DNA from: Oscillospiraceae bacterium
GTDB taxonomy: Bacteria > Bacillota > Clostridia > Oscillospirales > CAG-272
Direction of reading: 5' to 3'
Length of the DNA stretch: 43,963 nt
Assembly (NCBI GenBank): GCA_015063745.1
Contig: SVTO01000021.1
Location: 1 to 43,963 of the forward strand
The notes under the pieces were generated by a model, which worked only from the letters and a program-made list of their open reading frames with translations, did no database searches and was not told the DNA's origin. This document shows positions 9,124-17,515 of this stretch, piece after piece. The position numbers and the translations under genes were made by a program. Numbering within the stretch: the stretch's first letter is position 1; each line of letters begins with the position of its first letter.

Positions 9124-9870
9124 TCATAACATATTCTGTCTGATAAATTCCAGAAGCTCTCTGTTGTCCTCCAGACAGTGAGGATGATGATTGCATCCGG
9201 CTTTGCCCTGACAGAAGAAAGGAATATCCGTCTTCCGATACGCTTCCTCCAGCACAATACCGTTCTCGTGATAGGGAACCACATCATCACTGTCACCGTA
9301 AACCATCGCCACGGGAAGTCTGTTTTCGATCAGCGTGGGAATACGGTCCATGGGATGTTCTCTGTACAGAATGAAATCACTCATGGTAAATCCGTAAGCA
9401 CTGGAAAATTCCTTGAACAGATCATCGTCTTCCCCAACCGGATTGCGGCTGCCGAAAGCCATGGGGAAGCTGAGCAGATTCAATACCGGCGCATCCAGAT
9501 AGAGCAGAGACATATAATCCGGGAAACGGGACGCGAAATTCACGGTATGCAGGCCGCCGCAGCTGAGTCCGATACCCACAAAACGGGGATTGAGATGGAA
9601 TTCTTCCGCAATGAAATCCACAAAACGAGCCTTGACAGCGTGGTCAGCATCGGTACCGCATCGGTTGGCATTCTGCAGATGGGCCAGATGGAAACCCACA
9701 TTCAGGAGTTCCTCTTCAATAATGGTAAACGGTTCAAAATACTCCATCATCACACAAAGACGACCGTTGCCCCAGCCCTCCTTGTTGGGGAAAACAATGG
9801 ATCCGAGCCGACCCTCAAAATAGAAATCGCCCCTCTTGAATCCGTTCCATTCAAAATTGATCATATCCAT
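9124..9870 (-). CDS. Alpha/beta-hydrolase (putative esterase)
   Basis: The 248-residue product carries the nucleophile elbow GIGLSCGG (Ser103), a later acid region YGDSDDVVPYH and a histidine-rich end (CNHHPH) that could supply the catalytic His. This fits a Ser-Asp-His alpha/beta-hydrolase. There is no signal peptide, so it should act in the cytoplasm. The start at 9870 (MDMINFEWNG) is preceded by CGGAGGG and is preferred to an in-frame ATG 18 codons earlier. The gene is a single unit with its own promoter and terminator. The substrate cannot be read from the sequence; acetyl-xylan or peptide esterases are among the possible relatives. Confidence 0.75.
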   Translation of the reverse strand: MDMINFEWNGFKRGDFYFEGRLGSIVFPNKEGWGNGRLCVMMEYFEPFTIIEEELLNVGFHLAHLQNANRCGTDADHAVKARFVDFIAEEFHLNPRFVGIGLSCGGLHTVNFASRFPDYMSLLYLDAPVLNLLSFPMAFGSRNPVGEDDDLFKEFSSAYGFTMSDFILYREHPMDRIPTLIENRLPVAMVYGDSDDVVPYHENGIVLEEAYRKTDIPFFCQGKAGCNHHPHCLEDNRELLEFIRQNML

Positions 9871-9914
9871 AAAAAGCCCTCCGTTCAATCGTAAATATCG
9901 GAAATTCTGAGATA

Positions 9915-9943
9915 AGTATAGCAAATCCGTTACCGAAAGTCAA
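9915..9943 (-). promoter_or_regulatory. Sigma-A promoter of the esterase-like gene
   Basis: Read leftward, TTGACT (9938-9943), a 17-base spacer and TATACT (9915-9920) lie 45 bases upstream of the chosen ATG. Confidence 0.8.
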
Positions 9944-10077
9944 GTCCCTTACCCGCACATTACGGATTTCCGCGAAAATTTCGTATCGGCGGTATCCGCA
10001 CAGAATTTCGGAAATCCCTGCATGAAAACCGGGATACGGTCAATACTACCTACAGTATAATGGAAAAGAGGTTTGAA

Positions 10078-10344
10078 ATGCGCAGTATAGAATACACAAT
10101 CCACGACGAAAACGGCATACATGCCCGACCTGCGGGAATCATCGTGTCCACAGCCAAGAAATATAACTCCGTCATCACCATACAGATACCGGAAAGCGGA
10201 AAAAGCGCCGACGCCAAAAAGCTCTTTTCCGTCATGGGAATGGGTGTGACCGGTGGAGACACGCTTCTGATCACAGCGGACGGAGAAGATGAAGCGGAAG
10301 CCCTTTTGAAGCTGGAAACGGAAATGCGGAGCGCAGGACTCTGA
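10078..10344 (+). CDS. ptsH: HPr phosphocarrier protein lacking the regulatory serine
   Basis: HPr relays phosphate from enzyme I to sugar-specific PTS enzymes II. With the start at 10078 (AGAGG just upstream) the product has 88 residues, the same as Bacillus HPr, and the active histidine falls at position 15 in GIHARPAG. An in-frame ATG at 10060 has no ribosome site. The regulatory site differs: where Bacillus has LKSIMGVM with Ser46, this protein reads AKKLFSVM, giving Lys48 (after a two-residue insertion) in place of the serine. HPr kinase could not phosphorylate it there. ptsI follows after 15 bases. A TATAAT at 10056-10061 is too close to the ribosome site to be a convincing promoter. 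Confidence 0.9.
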   Translation: MRSIEYTIHDENGIHARPAGIIVSTAKKYNSVITIQIPESGKSADAKKLFSVMGMGVTGGDTLLITADGEDEAEALLKLETEMRSAGL

Positions 10345-10359
10345 TGAAGGAGGAAAAAG

Positions 10360-12012
10360 ATGGAGATCATACACGGTAAAGGCGTCAGCGGCTCCATGGT
10401 CGGCGGCAGACTATGTATCATCCGCCATGCTTCCCAAAAGAGTCGCGACACCTTTACGGACATCGAAACGGAAACAGATCGATTCCGCAAAGCCTGTGAA
10501 CAGGTGAAAAAAGAACTGTCGGAACTGCAGAAACAGACCGCGGAAAGAACAGGGAAAAAGGAAGCGGATATTTTCGCCGTCCACCGCATGATGATTGACG
10601 AAGAGGATTTCCGTGACGGCGTGAGTGACCATATAAAAGAAGGCAAAACAGCCGCAGAAGCTGCCTTACTGACCGGAGAAAATCTTGCCCGGCTGTTCGC
10701 TTCCATGGACAGCCCGTATATGCAGGCCAGAGCAGCAGATATCCGCAGTGTATCCGAACAGATCGCCGGGGTACTGAACGGACAGGGAAATGTTCTGGAA
10801 AACCTGCGGACATCCTGTATAATTGCCGCCGACGATCTGAGTCCCGCCGAAACAGTACGGATGGACAAAACCAGAATCCTCGGATTTGTCACGGAAACCG
10901 GCAGCGAAAATTCCCATACCGCCATCCTGGCCCGTACCATGGACATCCCCGCCGTAGTGGCAGCCGGCAGGATCGATGACCGGTATGACGGCGCAGAGTG
11001 TATCTTGGACGGAAAAAACGGCATACTGTACATCGAACCGGAGGAATCCATCCGCAGACTGTGTCTGGAAACGGAACTGCAGGAGAAGGAAAAACGGGAA
11101 TCCAAGGAACAGTACAGAGGTAAAAGATGTATCACACCCGCCGGAAAACCGCTGTACATCTGCGCCAATGCCGGCGGACCGGAGGACGTGCTGGAAGCAG
11201 ATGAAAACGATGCAGAGGGAATCGGCCTGTTCCGCAGTGAATTCCTGTTCATGCGCTGGGGCAGATGTCCCACCGAAGAAGAGCAGTTCGATGCCTATAA
11301 GGAAACGGTATGCCGTATGGGCGGCAGGGAAACGATCATCCGTACCCTGGATGCCGGAGCCGATAAGCAGCTGAGCTGGATCCCCAGCAGCTCCGGTGAA
11401 AGCAATCCCGCCCTGGGCCTGAGAGCAGTACGGCTCTGCCTGCGTCATTCGGTCATTCTGTTCACACAGCTCCGTGCGCTGTACCGTGCCTCCGCCTTCG
11501 GACCGATCGCAGCCATGATTCCCATGATCACCATCCCGGAAGAACTGAAACAGGTCAACCGGATAGCGGCGCAGGTCAGAGAATCCCTGACCATGGAAAA
11601 CATCCGTTTCAATCCCGAAATGCCCATCGGTATCATGATCGAAACCCCCTCTGCCGCCCTGTACGCAGAAGAGCTGGCCGAACTGTGCGATTTCTTCAGT
11701 ATCGGTACCAACGACCTGATCCAGTATACCCTCGCCGCCGACCGGGAAAATCCGGAGATTACCTACCTGACAAAGCCCCTGCCGGACAGTGTACTGCGTC
11801 TGATGGAAATAACCGCTTCCGCCGCAGTAAAAGCCGGTATTCCGGTCGGCATCTGCGGGGAACTGGGCACGGAAGAATCCCTGATCCCCTTCTTTCTGCA
11901 TATCGGTATCACCAAACTCTCCGTCCCGCCTAATCGGATTCTGCAGACCCGCGGAAACGTATTGAACACCATCCGGAGTGAAAAACTGCAGAAGACCAAA
12001 GAAATATTCTGA
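10360..12012 (+). CDS. ptsI: PTS enzyme I (phosphoenolpyruvate-protein phosphotransferase)
   Basis: Enzyme I takes phosphate from phosphoenolpyruvate and passes it to HPr His15. The 550-residue product begins MEIIHGKGVSGS and has the helical HPr-binding region (~30-140), the phosphohistidine motif GSENSHTAILAR (His186) and the C-terminal PEP-binding barrel with GLFRSEFLFM, IGTNDLIQYTLA and catalytic Cys499 in ICGELG. The last motif usually reads CGEMAG, so this copy is slightly divergent, and the protein is about 20 residues shorter than average. AAGGAGG precedes the start. No enzyme II component lies in the window, so ptsHI must serve sugar transporters encoded elsewhere. Confidence 0.93.
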   Translation: MEIIHGKGVSGSMVGGRLCIIRHASQKSRDTFTDIETETDRFRKACEQVKKELSELQKQTAERTGKKEADIFAVHRMMIDEEDFRDGVSDHIKEGKTAAEAALLTGENLARLFASMDSPYMQARAADIRSVSEQIAGVLNGQGNVLENLRTSCIIAADDLSPAETVRMDKTRILGFVTETGSENSHTAILARTMDIPAVVAAGRIDDRYDGAECILDGKNGILYIEPEESIRRLCLETELQEKEKRESKEQYRGKRCITPAGKPLYICANAGGPEDVLEADENDAEGIGLFRSEFLFMRWGRCPTEEEQFDAYKETVCRMGGRETIIRTLDAGADKQLSWIPSSSGESNPALGLRAVRLCLRHSVILFTQLRALYRASAFGPIAAMIPMITIPEELKQVNRIAAQVRESLTMENIRFNPEMPIGIMIETPSAALYAEELAELCDFFSIGTNDLIQYTLAADRENPEITYLTKPLPDSVLRLMEITASAAVKAGIPVGICGELGTEESLIPFFLHIGITKLSVPPNRILQTRGNVLNTIRSEKLQKTKEIF

Positions 12013-12054
12013 AAAAAAGAACCGGTCCGTGAGACAATCCTCACAGATCGGTTC
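12012..12054 (-). terminator. Terminator between convergent ptsI and the oxidoreductase gene
   Basis: GAACCGGTCCGTGAG (12019-12033) and CTCACAGATCGGTTC (12040-12054) pair around a six-base loop. On the minus strand the hairpin is followed by seven T (12012-12018), a good terminator for the leftward oxidoreductase. On the plus strand the tail is weak, so it stops ptsI less well. Confidence 0.8.
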
Positions 12055-12068
12055 GGTCTTGTTACCGT

Positions 12069-13040
12069 TTAAGCAAAAATAATGCGATTCTGCTCCCGTA
12101 CCGTATCCAGCACTTCCATTTCCAGAGTGGAAACATCCATATACGTATGTTCCACATTTCCGCCCTCGATCAGATCCGCCAAAGTACGCAGCTCGTAAAT
12201 CATATTGTTGGAAACCGTACCGTCCAGCAGTTCCACCGGTTCCTTGCCGCGGAGCTTGAGCTGTACACTGCCGGGAACAGAAATCTTGTCAATGAGAATC
12301 GCCCCGTTTTCCCCGATGATGCAGCTGCCGTTCACGGAATCAATGATCTTGGCATATACGATCTCCGCCTGGAAATCCGTATAGGGCATAAAGATCGTCC
12401 CCATGCCTTCCATCCCGTTCGGCAGGAGCATGGATTTGGACAGAATCTCTCCGCACGGCTTGCCGAACAACTGCAGACAAACATGCACGGCATATACACC
12501 GATATCCATAATCGCCGCATTGCCCAGCGCCGGATTGAACGCATTCATGATCTCGCCGTTCTTGTACTTGTCATACCGGGAAGAGTACTGACAGTATTCC
12601 AGAGAAACCCTGCGGATCTGTCCCAGAAGCGGGAGGGCTTCTCTGATCTTCTGCAGCGCAGGATCAAAAGCGGGCCGCATTGCTTCCAGCAGAATCCGGT
12701 TGTTCTCCCGTGCTGTTTTCTTCATTAATTCCAGTTCTTCTGAAGTGGTGGCAATGGGCTTTTCGCACAGTACGTGCTTCCCATGCTGCATAGCGGCTAC
12801 AGCGTGCTGACAATGGAGAAAATTGGGACTGGCCACATAAACAATATCCAGATCGGAAGAGAGAAATGCTTCCATATCTGTGTAAACCGTGGGAATACCG
12901 TGTTTATCCGCAAAGGGCCTGCCGCTTTCTTCCGTACGGGAATACACAGCCGCCGAAACAAAAAGTCCGGTTTCCGCCGCCGCTTCGCAAAGCCAGTCAC
13001 TGACAAAATTGGTACCGATAATACCGATGCGATAAGCCAT
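12069..13040 (-). CDS. Gfo/Idh/MocA-family NAD(P)-dependent oxidoreductase
   Basis: The 323-residue product has an N-terminal Rossmann fold starting MAYRIGIIGTNFVSDW (GxGxxx-like, here IGTNF), the conserved YVASPNFLHCQHA stretch and the family signature HVLCEKPIATT, whose EKP lysine is catalytic. A C-terminal alpha/beta substrate domain follows, with GVYAVHVC. The start at 13040 is preceded by AGGAGC; an upstream in-frame ATG would overlap the next gene. Members oxidise or epimerise sugars, inositols or related polyols, and the substrate here is unknown. It is a single gene with a probable own promoter, so the context gives no hint of pathway. Confidence 0.88.
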   Translation of the reverse strand: MAYRIGIIGTNFVSDWLCEAAAETGLFVSAAVYSRTEESGRPFADKHGIPTVYTDMEAFLSSDLDIVYVASPNFLHCQHAVAAMQHGKHVLCEKPIATTSEELELMKKTARENNRILLEAMRPAFDPALQKIREALPLLGQIRRVSLEYCQYSSRYDKYKNGEIMNAFNPALGNAAIMDIGVYAVHVCLQLFGKPCGEILSKSMLLPNGMEGMGTIFMPYTDFQAEIVYAKIIDSVNGSCIIGENGAILIDKISVPGSVQLKLRGKEPVELLDGTVSNNMIYELRTLADLIEGGNVEHTYMDVSTLEMEVLDTVREQNRIIFA

Positions 13041-13070
13041 AATAACGCTCCTGAAAGAAAAAAGTATGAT

Positions 13071-13098
13071 ATAGTAAGTATACCATACTTTCTGCCAA
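13071..13098 (-). promoter_or_regulatory. Possible promoter of the Gfo/Idh/MocA gene
   Basis: Read leftward, TTGGCA (13093-13098), 16 bases, then TACTAT (13071-13076), about 30 bases upstream of the ATG. The match is weaker than at other genes here. Confidence 0.45.
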
Positions 13099-13110
13099 AC
13101 GTAAAGAGGA

Positions 13111-13875
13111 TTACGGCAAATCCTGTACTTTTTTCCCGCCACCATCCTTCTGCCCGTCCTTGTAAATCCGGATCAGCTCCCGCAGCTCCGCCAGCGCATC
13201 GGCAAGTCCCCCCGTCCGGTCAATCAACCCGCATTCCACCGCCTGATATCCGTCAATGATCGTCCCCGTATCCGTAGCGATCTCATCGGTCCGCAGCAGC
13301 ATATCCCGGAAAGTCCCCTCGGAAACACTCGAATGATCCGTAATAAACCGGATGATCCGGTTCTGCATCCGTTCGAAATAATAATACGTCTGCGGCACCC
13401 CGATCACCGTCCCGCTCATCCGCACCGGATGGATGGTCATAGTCGCCGAAGGGACAATGAAGGAGACATCCGCCGAGACTGCCAGGGGAACCCCAATGGA
13501 GTGACCGCCGCCCAGCACCAGAGAAACCGTAGGTTTGGACATACTGGCCACCATCTCCGCAATGGCAAGCCCTGCCTCCACATCCCCGCCCATGGTGTTC
13601 AGCACCAGCAGAAGTCCGTCGATCTCACAGCTTTCCTCAATGGAAACCAGCAGCGGAATGATATGCTCATATTTCGTAGCCTTCTGTCCGTCCCCGAGAA
13701 TATAATGTCCCTCAATCTGCCCGATAATGGTCAGACAGTGAATCGTCTCCTCCTCCGACCGGGAAATCACCCCGCCGGTCTTCATCATGTAGGAAAGATT
13801 GTCCTGCTCCCTTGTATCGTTTGAAGACTCATCCGCCTGCAGACCGTCATCCTTCGTTTTTTCATCCGTAAACAT
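13111..13875 (-). CDS. tepA: ClpP-like serine protease of the TepA type
   Basis: The 254-residue product matches the length and layout of Bacillus TepA, a ClpP/SppA-fold membrane-associated protease. After a charged, disordered N-terminus (~1-40) come the crotonase-like repeats. LLLVLNTMGGDVEAG supplies the oxyanion loop, GGGHSIGVP carries the probable nucleophile Ser126, and TMTIHPVR carries His149. ClpP has the equivalent ASMG and IHQP motifs. The start at 13875 is preceded by AAAGGGGA; two upstream in-frame ATGs lie inside the leuA promoter region. No ATPase partner is nearby. In Bacillus, TepA has been tied to protein secretion and to breakdown of small spore proteins; the role here is not known. 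Confidence 0.85.
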   Translation of the reverse strand: MFTDEKTKDDGLQADESSNDTREQDNLSYMMKTGGVISRSEEETIHCLTIIGQIEGHYILGDGQKATKYEHIIPLLVSIEESCEIDGLLLVLNTMGGDVEAGLAIAEMVASMSKPTVSLVLGGGHSIGVPLAVSADVSFIVPSATMTIHPVRMSGTVIGVPQTYYYFERMQNRIIRFITDHSSVSEGTFRDMLLRTDEIATDTGTIIDGYQAVECGLIDRTGGLADALAELRELIRIYKDGQKDGGGKKVQDLP

Positions 13876-13977
13876 AAAAATCCCCTTTCGCATAATAATC
13901 CGCTTATAGCATACCCGGAAACAAAAGAATATATGTGCACCCCAAACCGTCAAAAAACGCAGATTTCCGAAAAAGAC

Positions 13978-14007
13978 TTGACAGTACATATTCCTATATG
14001 CTACAAT
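13978..14007 (+). promoter_or_regulatory. Sigma-A promoter of leuA
   Basis: TTGACA (13978-13983), an 18-base spacer and TACAAT (14002-14007). The leader to the ATG is about 42 bases, too short for a T-box or a leucine attenuator, and no hairpin is evident. Confidence 0.75.
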
Positions 14008-14055
14008 AACCTTTGGTTATGCATACAAATCGCCGAAAGGGAAGGAGACAGAGCC

Positions 14056-15720
14056 ATGATGGATGCCGCAAAATACAGCGTGGGATATTTTCCCGTATCC
14101 GAAGAATACAATACATGGGTAAATAAGGATCATATCGAAAAGCCGCCGGTATGGTGCTCCGTGGATATGCGTGACGGCAACCAGAGCCTTGTCATTCCCA
14201 TGAGTCTGGAAGAAAAGCTGGAGTATTATAAGGTCCTTCTGGAAGTCGGCTTCAAGGAAATCGAAGCAGGATTTCCCGCTGCCAGCGAAACGGAATACGA
14301 ATTCCTGCGCAAACTCATCGACGATAACCTGATTCCCGACGACGTCACCGTGCAGGTGCTGACCCAATGCAGAGAACACATCATCCGCAAAACCTTCGAT
14401 GCCTGCCGCGGTGCGAAAAACGCAATCATCCACTTCTATAATTCCCTGAGTGCCGCCCAGCGGGAACAGGTATTTGAAAAATCGAAGGAAGAAATCAAGC
14501 AGATCGCTGTGGAAGGCGCCAGACTGGTCAAGCAGCTTGCCGCGGAATACGAAGGGAACTTCCGGTTTGAGTATTCCCCAGAATCCTTTACCGGCACGGA
14601 ACCGGAATACGCCCTTGAGGTCTGCAACGCCGTTCTGGACGTGCTGGAACCCTCGGAAACCAATAATGTAATCATAAACCTGCCCGTAACCGTGGAAATG
14701 AGCCTGCCCCACGTATACGCTTCCCAGGTAGCCTATATGAGCCGCAACCTGAAGTATCGTCCCTACGTAACCCTGTCCCTCCATCCCCATAACGACAGAG
14801 GTACCGGTGTAGCCGATACGGAGCTGGCCCTTCTGGCAGGCGCGGAAAGAGTGGAAGGAACTCTCTTCGGCAACGGCGAACGTACGGGCAACGTGGATAT
14901 CATCACCCTTGCCATGAATATGTATGCCCACGGCGTTGACCCGAAGCTGGACTTCTCCAATATGCCTTACCTTGTGGAAAAGTACGAATCCTGTACGGGT
15001 ATGCAGGTCTACGAAAGAAGCCCCTACGCCGGCGCACTGGTATTCGCAGCCTTTTCCGGAAGCCACCAGGATGCCATCGCCAAGGGAATGAAATACCGTC
15101 AGAAAAACAATCTCCGCCGCTGGAACGTACCCTATATTCCCATCGATCCCATGGACATAGGCCGTACCTACGATGCCGACGTGATCCGGGTCAATTCCCA
15201 GTCCGGCAAGGGCGGCATCAGCTACCTGCTGGAGCATACCTACGGCTATAACCTGCCGAAGAAAATGCGGGAACATTTCGGGTATCTCTGCAAGCATATT
15301 TCGGACATTGAACATAAGGAATTAAAAGCGGCAGAAGTACTGCGTATTTTCAAGGAAAACTACCTCGACGTACCGAGTGCCATCACCGTAACGGATTTCA
15401 GATTTGTCAGAGAAAAGGATACCGTAACCATCCATATCACCTTTGCGGAAAACGGCCGCGAAACTGCCATGGAGGCGACGGGCAACGGTTCTCTGAATGC
15501 CGTCAGCAACGCCCTGAAAGCCTATACGGGACAGGATTACGTTCTGGAAGTATTCACCCAGCACAGCATGCAGGGAAAAGGCTCCCAGAGTGTGGCCGTA
15601 TCCTATATCGGCCTGATGAACGAAAACGGAGAGCTGTTCTGGGGCGCCGGTACCCACACCGACGTGATCAGAGCCAGTACCAACGCTCTCCTGAACGCCT
15701 TCTGTAATATGACCCGGTAA
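14056..15720 (+). CDS. leuA: 2-isopropylmalate synthase (long LeuA type)
   Basis: LeuA condenses acetyl-CoA with 2-oxoisovalerate, the first committed step of leucine synthesis. The 554-residue product belongs to the longer group known from Actinobacteria and yeast rather than the ~510-residue type. It shows the HMGL-like barrel with MRDGNQSL (38-45), the metal-binding LHPHNDRGTG near 241-252 and LFGNGERTGN, followed by a C-terminal LeuA regulatory domain (~430-554) that normally binds leucine. The start at 14056 is set by AAGGAGACA; an open stretch upstream runs through the promoter and is not coding. No other leucine gene lies in the window. A MaoC-type gene follows after 22 bases. Confidence 0.93.
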   Translation: MMDAAKYSVGYFPVSEEYNTWVNKDHIEKPPVWCSVDMRDGNQSLVIPMSLEEKLEYYKVLLEVGFKEIEAGFPAASETEYEFLRKLIDDNLIPDDVTVQVLTQCREHIIRKTFDACRGAKNAIIHFYNSLSAAQREQVFEKSKEEIKQIAVEGARLVKQLAAEYEGNFRFEYSPESFTGTEPEYALEVCNAVLDVLEPSETNNVIINLPVTVEMSLPHVYASQVAYMSRNLKYRPYVTLSLHPHNDRGTGVADTELALLAGAERVEGTLFGNGERTGNVDIITLAMNMYAHGVDPKLDFSNMPYLVEKYESCTGMQVYERSPYAGALVFAAFSGSHQDAIAKGMKYRQKNNLRRWNVPYIPIDPMDIGRTYDADVIRVNSQSGKGGISYLLEHTYGYNLPKKMREHFGYLCKHISDIEHKELKAAEVLRIFKENYLDVPSAITVTDFRFVREKDTVTIHITFAENGRETAMEATGNGSLNAVSNALKAYTGQDYVLEVFTQHSMQGKGSQSVAVSYIGLMNENGELFWGAGTHTDVIRASTNALLNAFCNMTR

Positions 15721-15742
15721 AAATATCCGGAACGGAGCAAAT

Positions 15743-16171
15743 ATGTATTTTGATGATATAAAACTGCATACCGTCGTTGAGATCGACCCTGCTGTAATCG
15801 AAAAAGAAAAAATGCTGGATTTCGCCCGCCTCTACGACACTATCCCCCTCCATACCGACGAGGAATACGCAAAAAACACCCATTTCGGCAAACTGATTGC
15901 CCCGGGCGTTATGTCCTTTATGTCCGTCTGGGCAAAATATCTGGAAAAGGATCTGTTCGGCGAAGAGCTTCTGGCGGGAAAGTCCACAAAGATCGAATGG
16001 CTGAAACCCGTATTCGCCGGAGATATTCTCACCGGCAAAGCAGTCGTCACAAACCTCGTCCGCCGCAGTCCCCGCAACGGACTGGTGGAGATCACCATCG
16101 AAGCATATAACCAGAACGGCGAAACGGTGCTGACGAACGTAACCGAAGCAATCGTAAAATGCCGTCCATAA
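15743..16171 (+). CDS. MaoC-like hotdog-fold dehydratase
   Basis: The 142-residue single-hotdog protein carries the hydratase motif in LYDTIPLHTDEEYA, with the expected catalytic Asp32 and His37, followed by FGKLIAPGVMS. That fits an (R)-specific enoyl-CoA hydratase or related acyl-CoA dehydratase. The usual Gly before Asp is replaced by Tyr. It sits 22 bases after leuA, upstream of a shared terminator, so it is probably read from the leuA promoter. No fatty-acid or PHA genes are near, and the acyl substrate is unknown. Confidence 0.8.
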   Translation: MYFDDIKLHTVVEIDPAVIEKEKMLDFARLYDTIPLHTDEEYAKNTHFGKLIAPGVMSFMSVWAKYLEKDLFGEELLAGKSTKIEWLKPVFAGDILTGKAVVTNLVRRSPRNGLVEITIEAYNQNGETVLTNVTEAIVKCRP

Positions 16172-16181
16172 CCAATAACCG

Positions 16182-16224
16182 AAAAACCGATGCTATGGAA
16201 ATACTCCGCAGCATCGGCTTTTTT
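16182..16224. terminator. Bidirectional terminator between leuA/maoC unit and the polysaccharide operon
   Basis: CCGATGCT (16187-16194) and AGCATCGG (16210-16217) are flanked by five A on the left and six T on the right, so a U-tail forms in both directions. It ends both the rightward leuA unit and the long leftward operon. Confidence 0.88.
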
Positions 16225-16231
16225 ATTACAT

Positions 16232-17506
16232 TTAATTATAAATAAACTCGTTGATCCGCGCCGCCGCTTCACCGATATCAAAGGAAATGATCGCCATTCC
16301 GTTGTACCAGCCAAACTGATACGCATCGGTATAAGGAACATTCTGGGATTCTACCGTCAGCTTGGAAGCATTTCCCACAACGGAGGTTGCCAGTCCCACC
16401 AGATCCGTGGCGGAAATATTGGTCTTGATCAGAGAGAAGGAGTAATCCACAATATCGTAAATCTCCGCCGCCGTTTTATTGGTCAGAATCTGCTGGATCA
16501 TGGCCATAATGGTATCCCTCTGCCGCTGGGTACGACCGAAGTCATTGCCGATGGTACGGTTTCTCATATGTGTCATAGCTAAGTTACTGTCCAGATGATT
16601 CATCCCGGGCGCAATGGTCTTTCCCGTGTAGAGACTGTATAACTCCGCCTCTTCCTTGGTCAGATATACATCTACACCACCGATATAATCAATGAAATTG
16701 TTCGCACCGTTCAGATCGATGACTACAAATTCCTGAATATCCATACCGTACAGCTGATTCACCGTGTTGATCGCCAGACCCACACCGCCGAAGAAATACG
16801 CCGTATTGATCCGGTTCCAGCCATGTCCTTCAATGGGCACCAGCGAATCTCTCAGCAGGGAAGTGAGCTTCACGGAACCGGTTTTGGCATTGTAGGAAAC
16901 AATAATCATAGTATCGCTTCTGCCCCGGTCCATCGTAACATCCCGTGTGTCCGTACCCATAACCAGAATATTCTTAACATCGGGATCCTTCTGCGTCACC
17001 TTGTAAATCGGCGTCTTGCCGTATACGCTGACCGCATTGGGAGAGTTGGCAAAGGAAGCATCACGGTTGGGCTCAGGCACATTGACGGGCGCAGAGGGCG
17101 TGGGATTGACAACGGAAGCAATCGTTTCCGGGGGATCGTAACTGATCTCAACGGTTTCAAAGGCTGTCTCCGTCTCGGGTGCTTCCGTTTCCGTTTCGGC
17201 AGGCTCGGTTTCCGGCGCCGCGGTTTCCGTCTCAACCTCCGTCTCAACATCTGTCTCCGCCTCTGTTTCATCCACACCTTCCTGCCACTTGCCTTCGGTG
17301 TCGATCACAACATCGGGATACGCCGGCATGATATATTCGCTTTCCCGTTCCACCGGGGGCTGATACGTATACGAATTCTGCTGATAACGTACCACCAGAC
17401 TGAGGATAAGCACCGCAGCAGCAGCCAAAACCGCCAGCAGCAGAACCAGAATCGCCGTAAGAATGATCCGTTTCGCACTCCATTTTTTCTTTCTGTCGCT
17501 TTTCAT
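16232..17506 (-). CDS. LytR-CpsA-Psr (LCP) family glycopolymer ligase
   Basis: LCP proteins transfer undecaprenyl-linked glycopolymers onto peptidoglycan or other acceptors outside the membrane. The 424-residue product has a short basic N-terminus, a membrane helix (~14-38), a long Glu/Thr/Pro-rich linker (~85-130) made of TETE-type repeats, and an LCP catalytic domain (~178-400). Conserved elements include ILVMGTDTRD, GRSDTMIIVS, SLLRDSLVPI, the arginine-bearing HMRNRTIGNDFGRTQRQR and the INTVNQLYGMDI segment. AGGAGTATGAC precedes the start. It is the last gene of the leftward operon, nine bases after the nucleotidyltransferase. It likely anchors the polysaccharide made under control of this operon. 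Confidence 0.92.
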   Translation of the reverse strand: MKSDRKKKWSAKRIILTAILVLLLAVLAAAAVLILSLVVRYQQNSYTYQPPVERESEYIMPAYPDVVIDTEGKWQEGVDETEAETDVETEVETETAAPETEPAETETEAPETETAFETVEISYDPPETIASVVNPTPSAPVNVPEPNRDASFANSPNAVSVYGKTPIYKVTQKDPDVKNILVMGTDTRDVTMDRGRSDTMIIVSYNAKTGSVKLTSLLRDSLVPIEGHGWNRINTAYFFGGVGLAINTVNQLYGMDIQEFVVIDLNGANNFIDYIGGVDVYLTKEEAELYSLYTGKTIAPGMNHLDSNLAMTHMRNRTIGNDFGRTQRQRDTIMAMIQQILTNKTAAEIYDIVDYSFSLIKTNISATDLVGLATSVVGNASKLTVESQNVPYTDAYQFGWYNGMAIISFDIGEAAARINEFIYN

Positions 17507-17515
17507 GTCATACTC

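Noticed and set aside
10056-10061. TATAAT as a promoter -10 box for ptsH
   Set aside because: No matching -35 box is seen, and the transcript would begin almost at the ribosome site.
14017-15315. A 432-codon minus-strand frame opposite leuA
   Set aside because: It is a mirror of leuA codon usage with no recognisable domain; leuA itself is certain.
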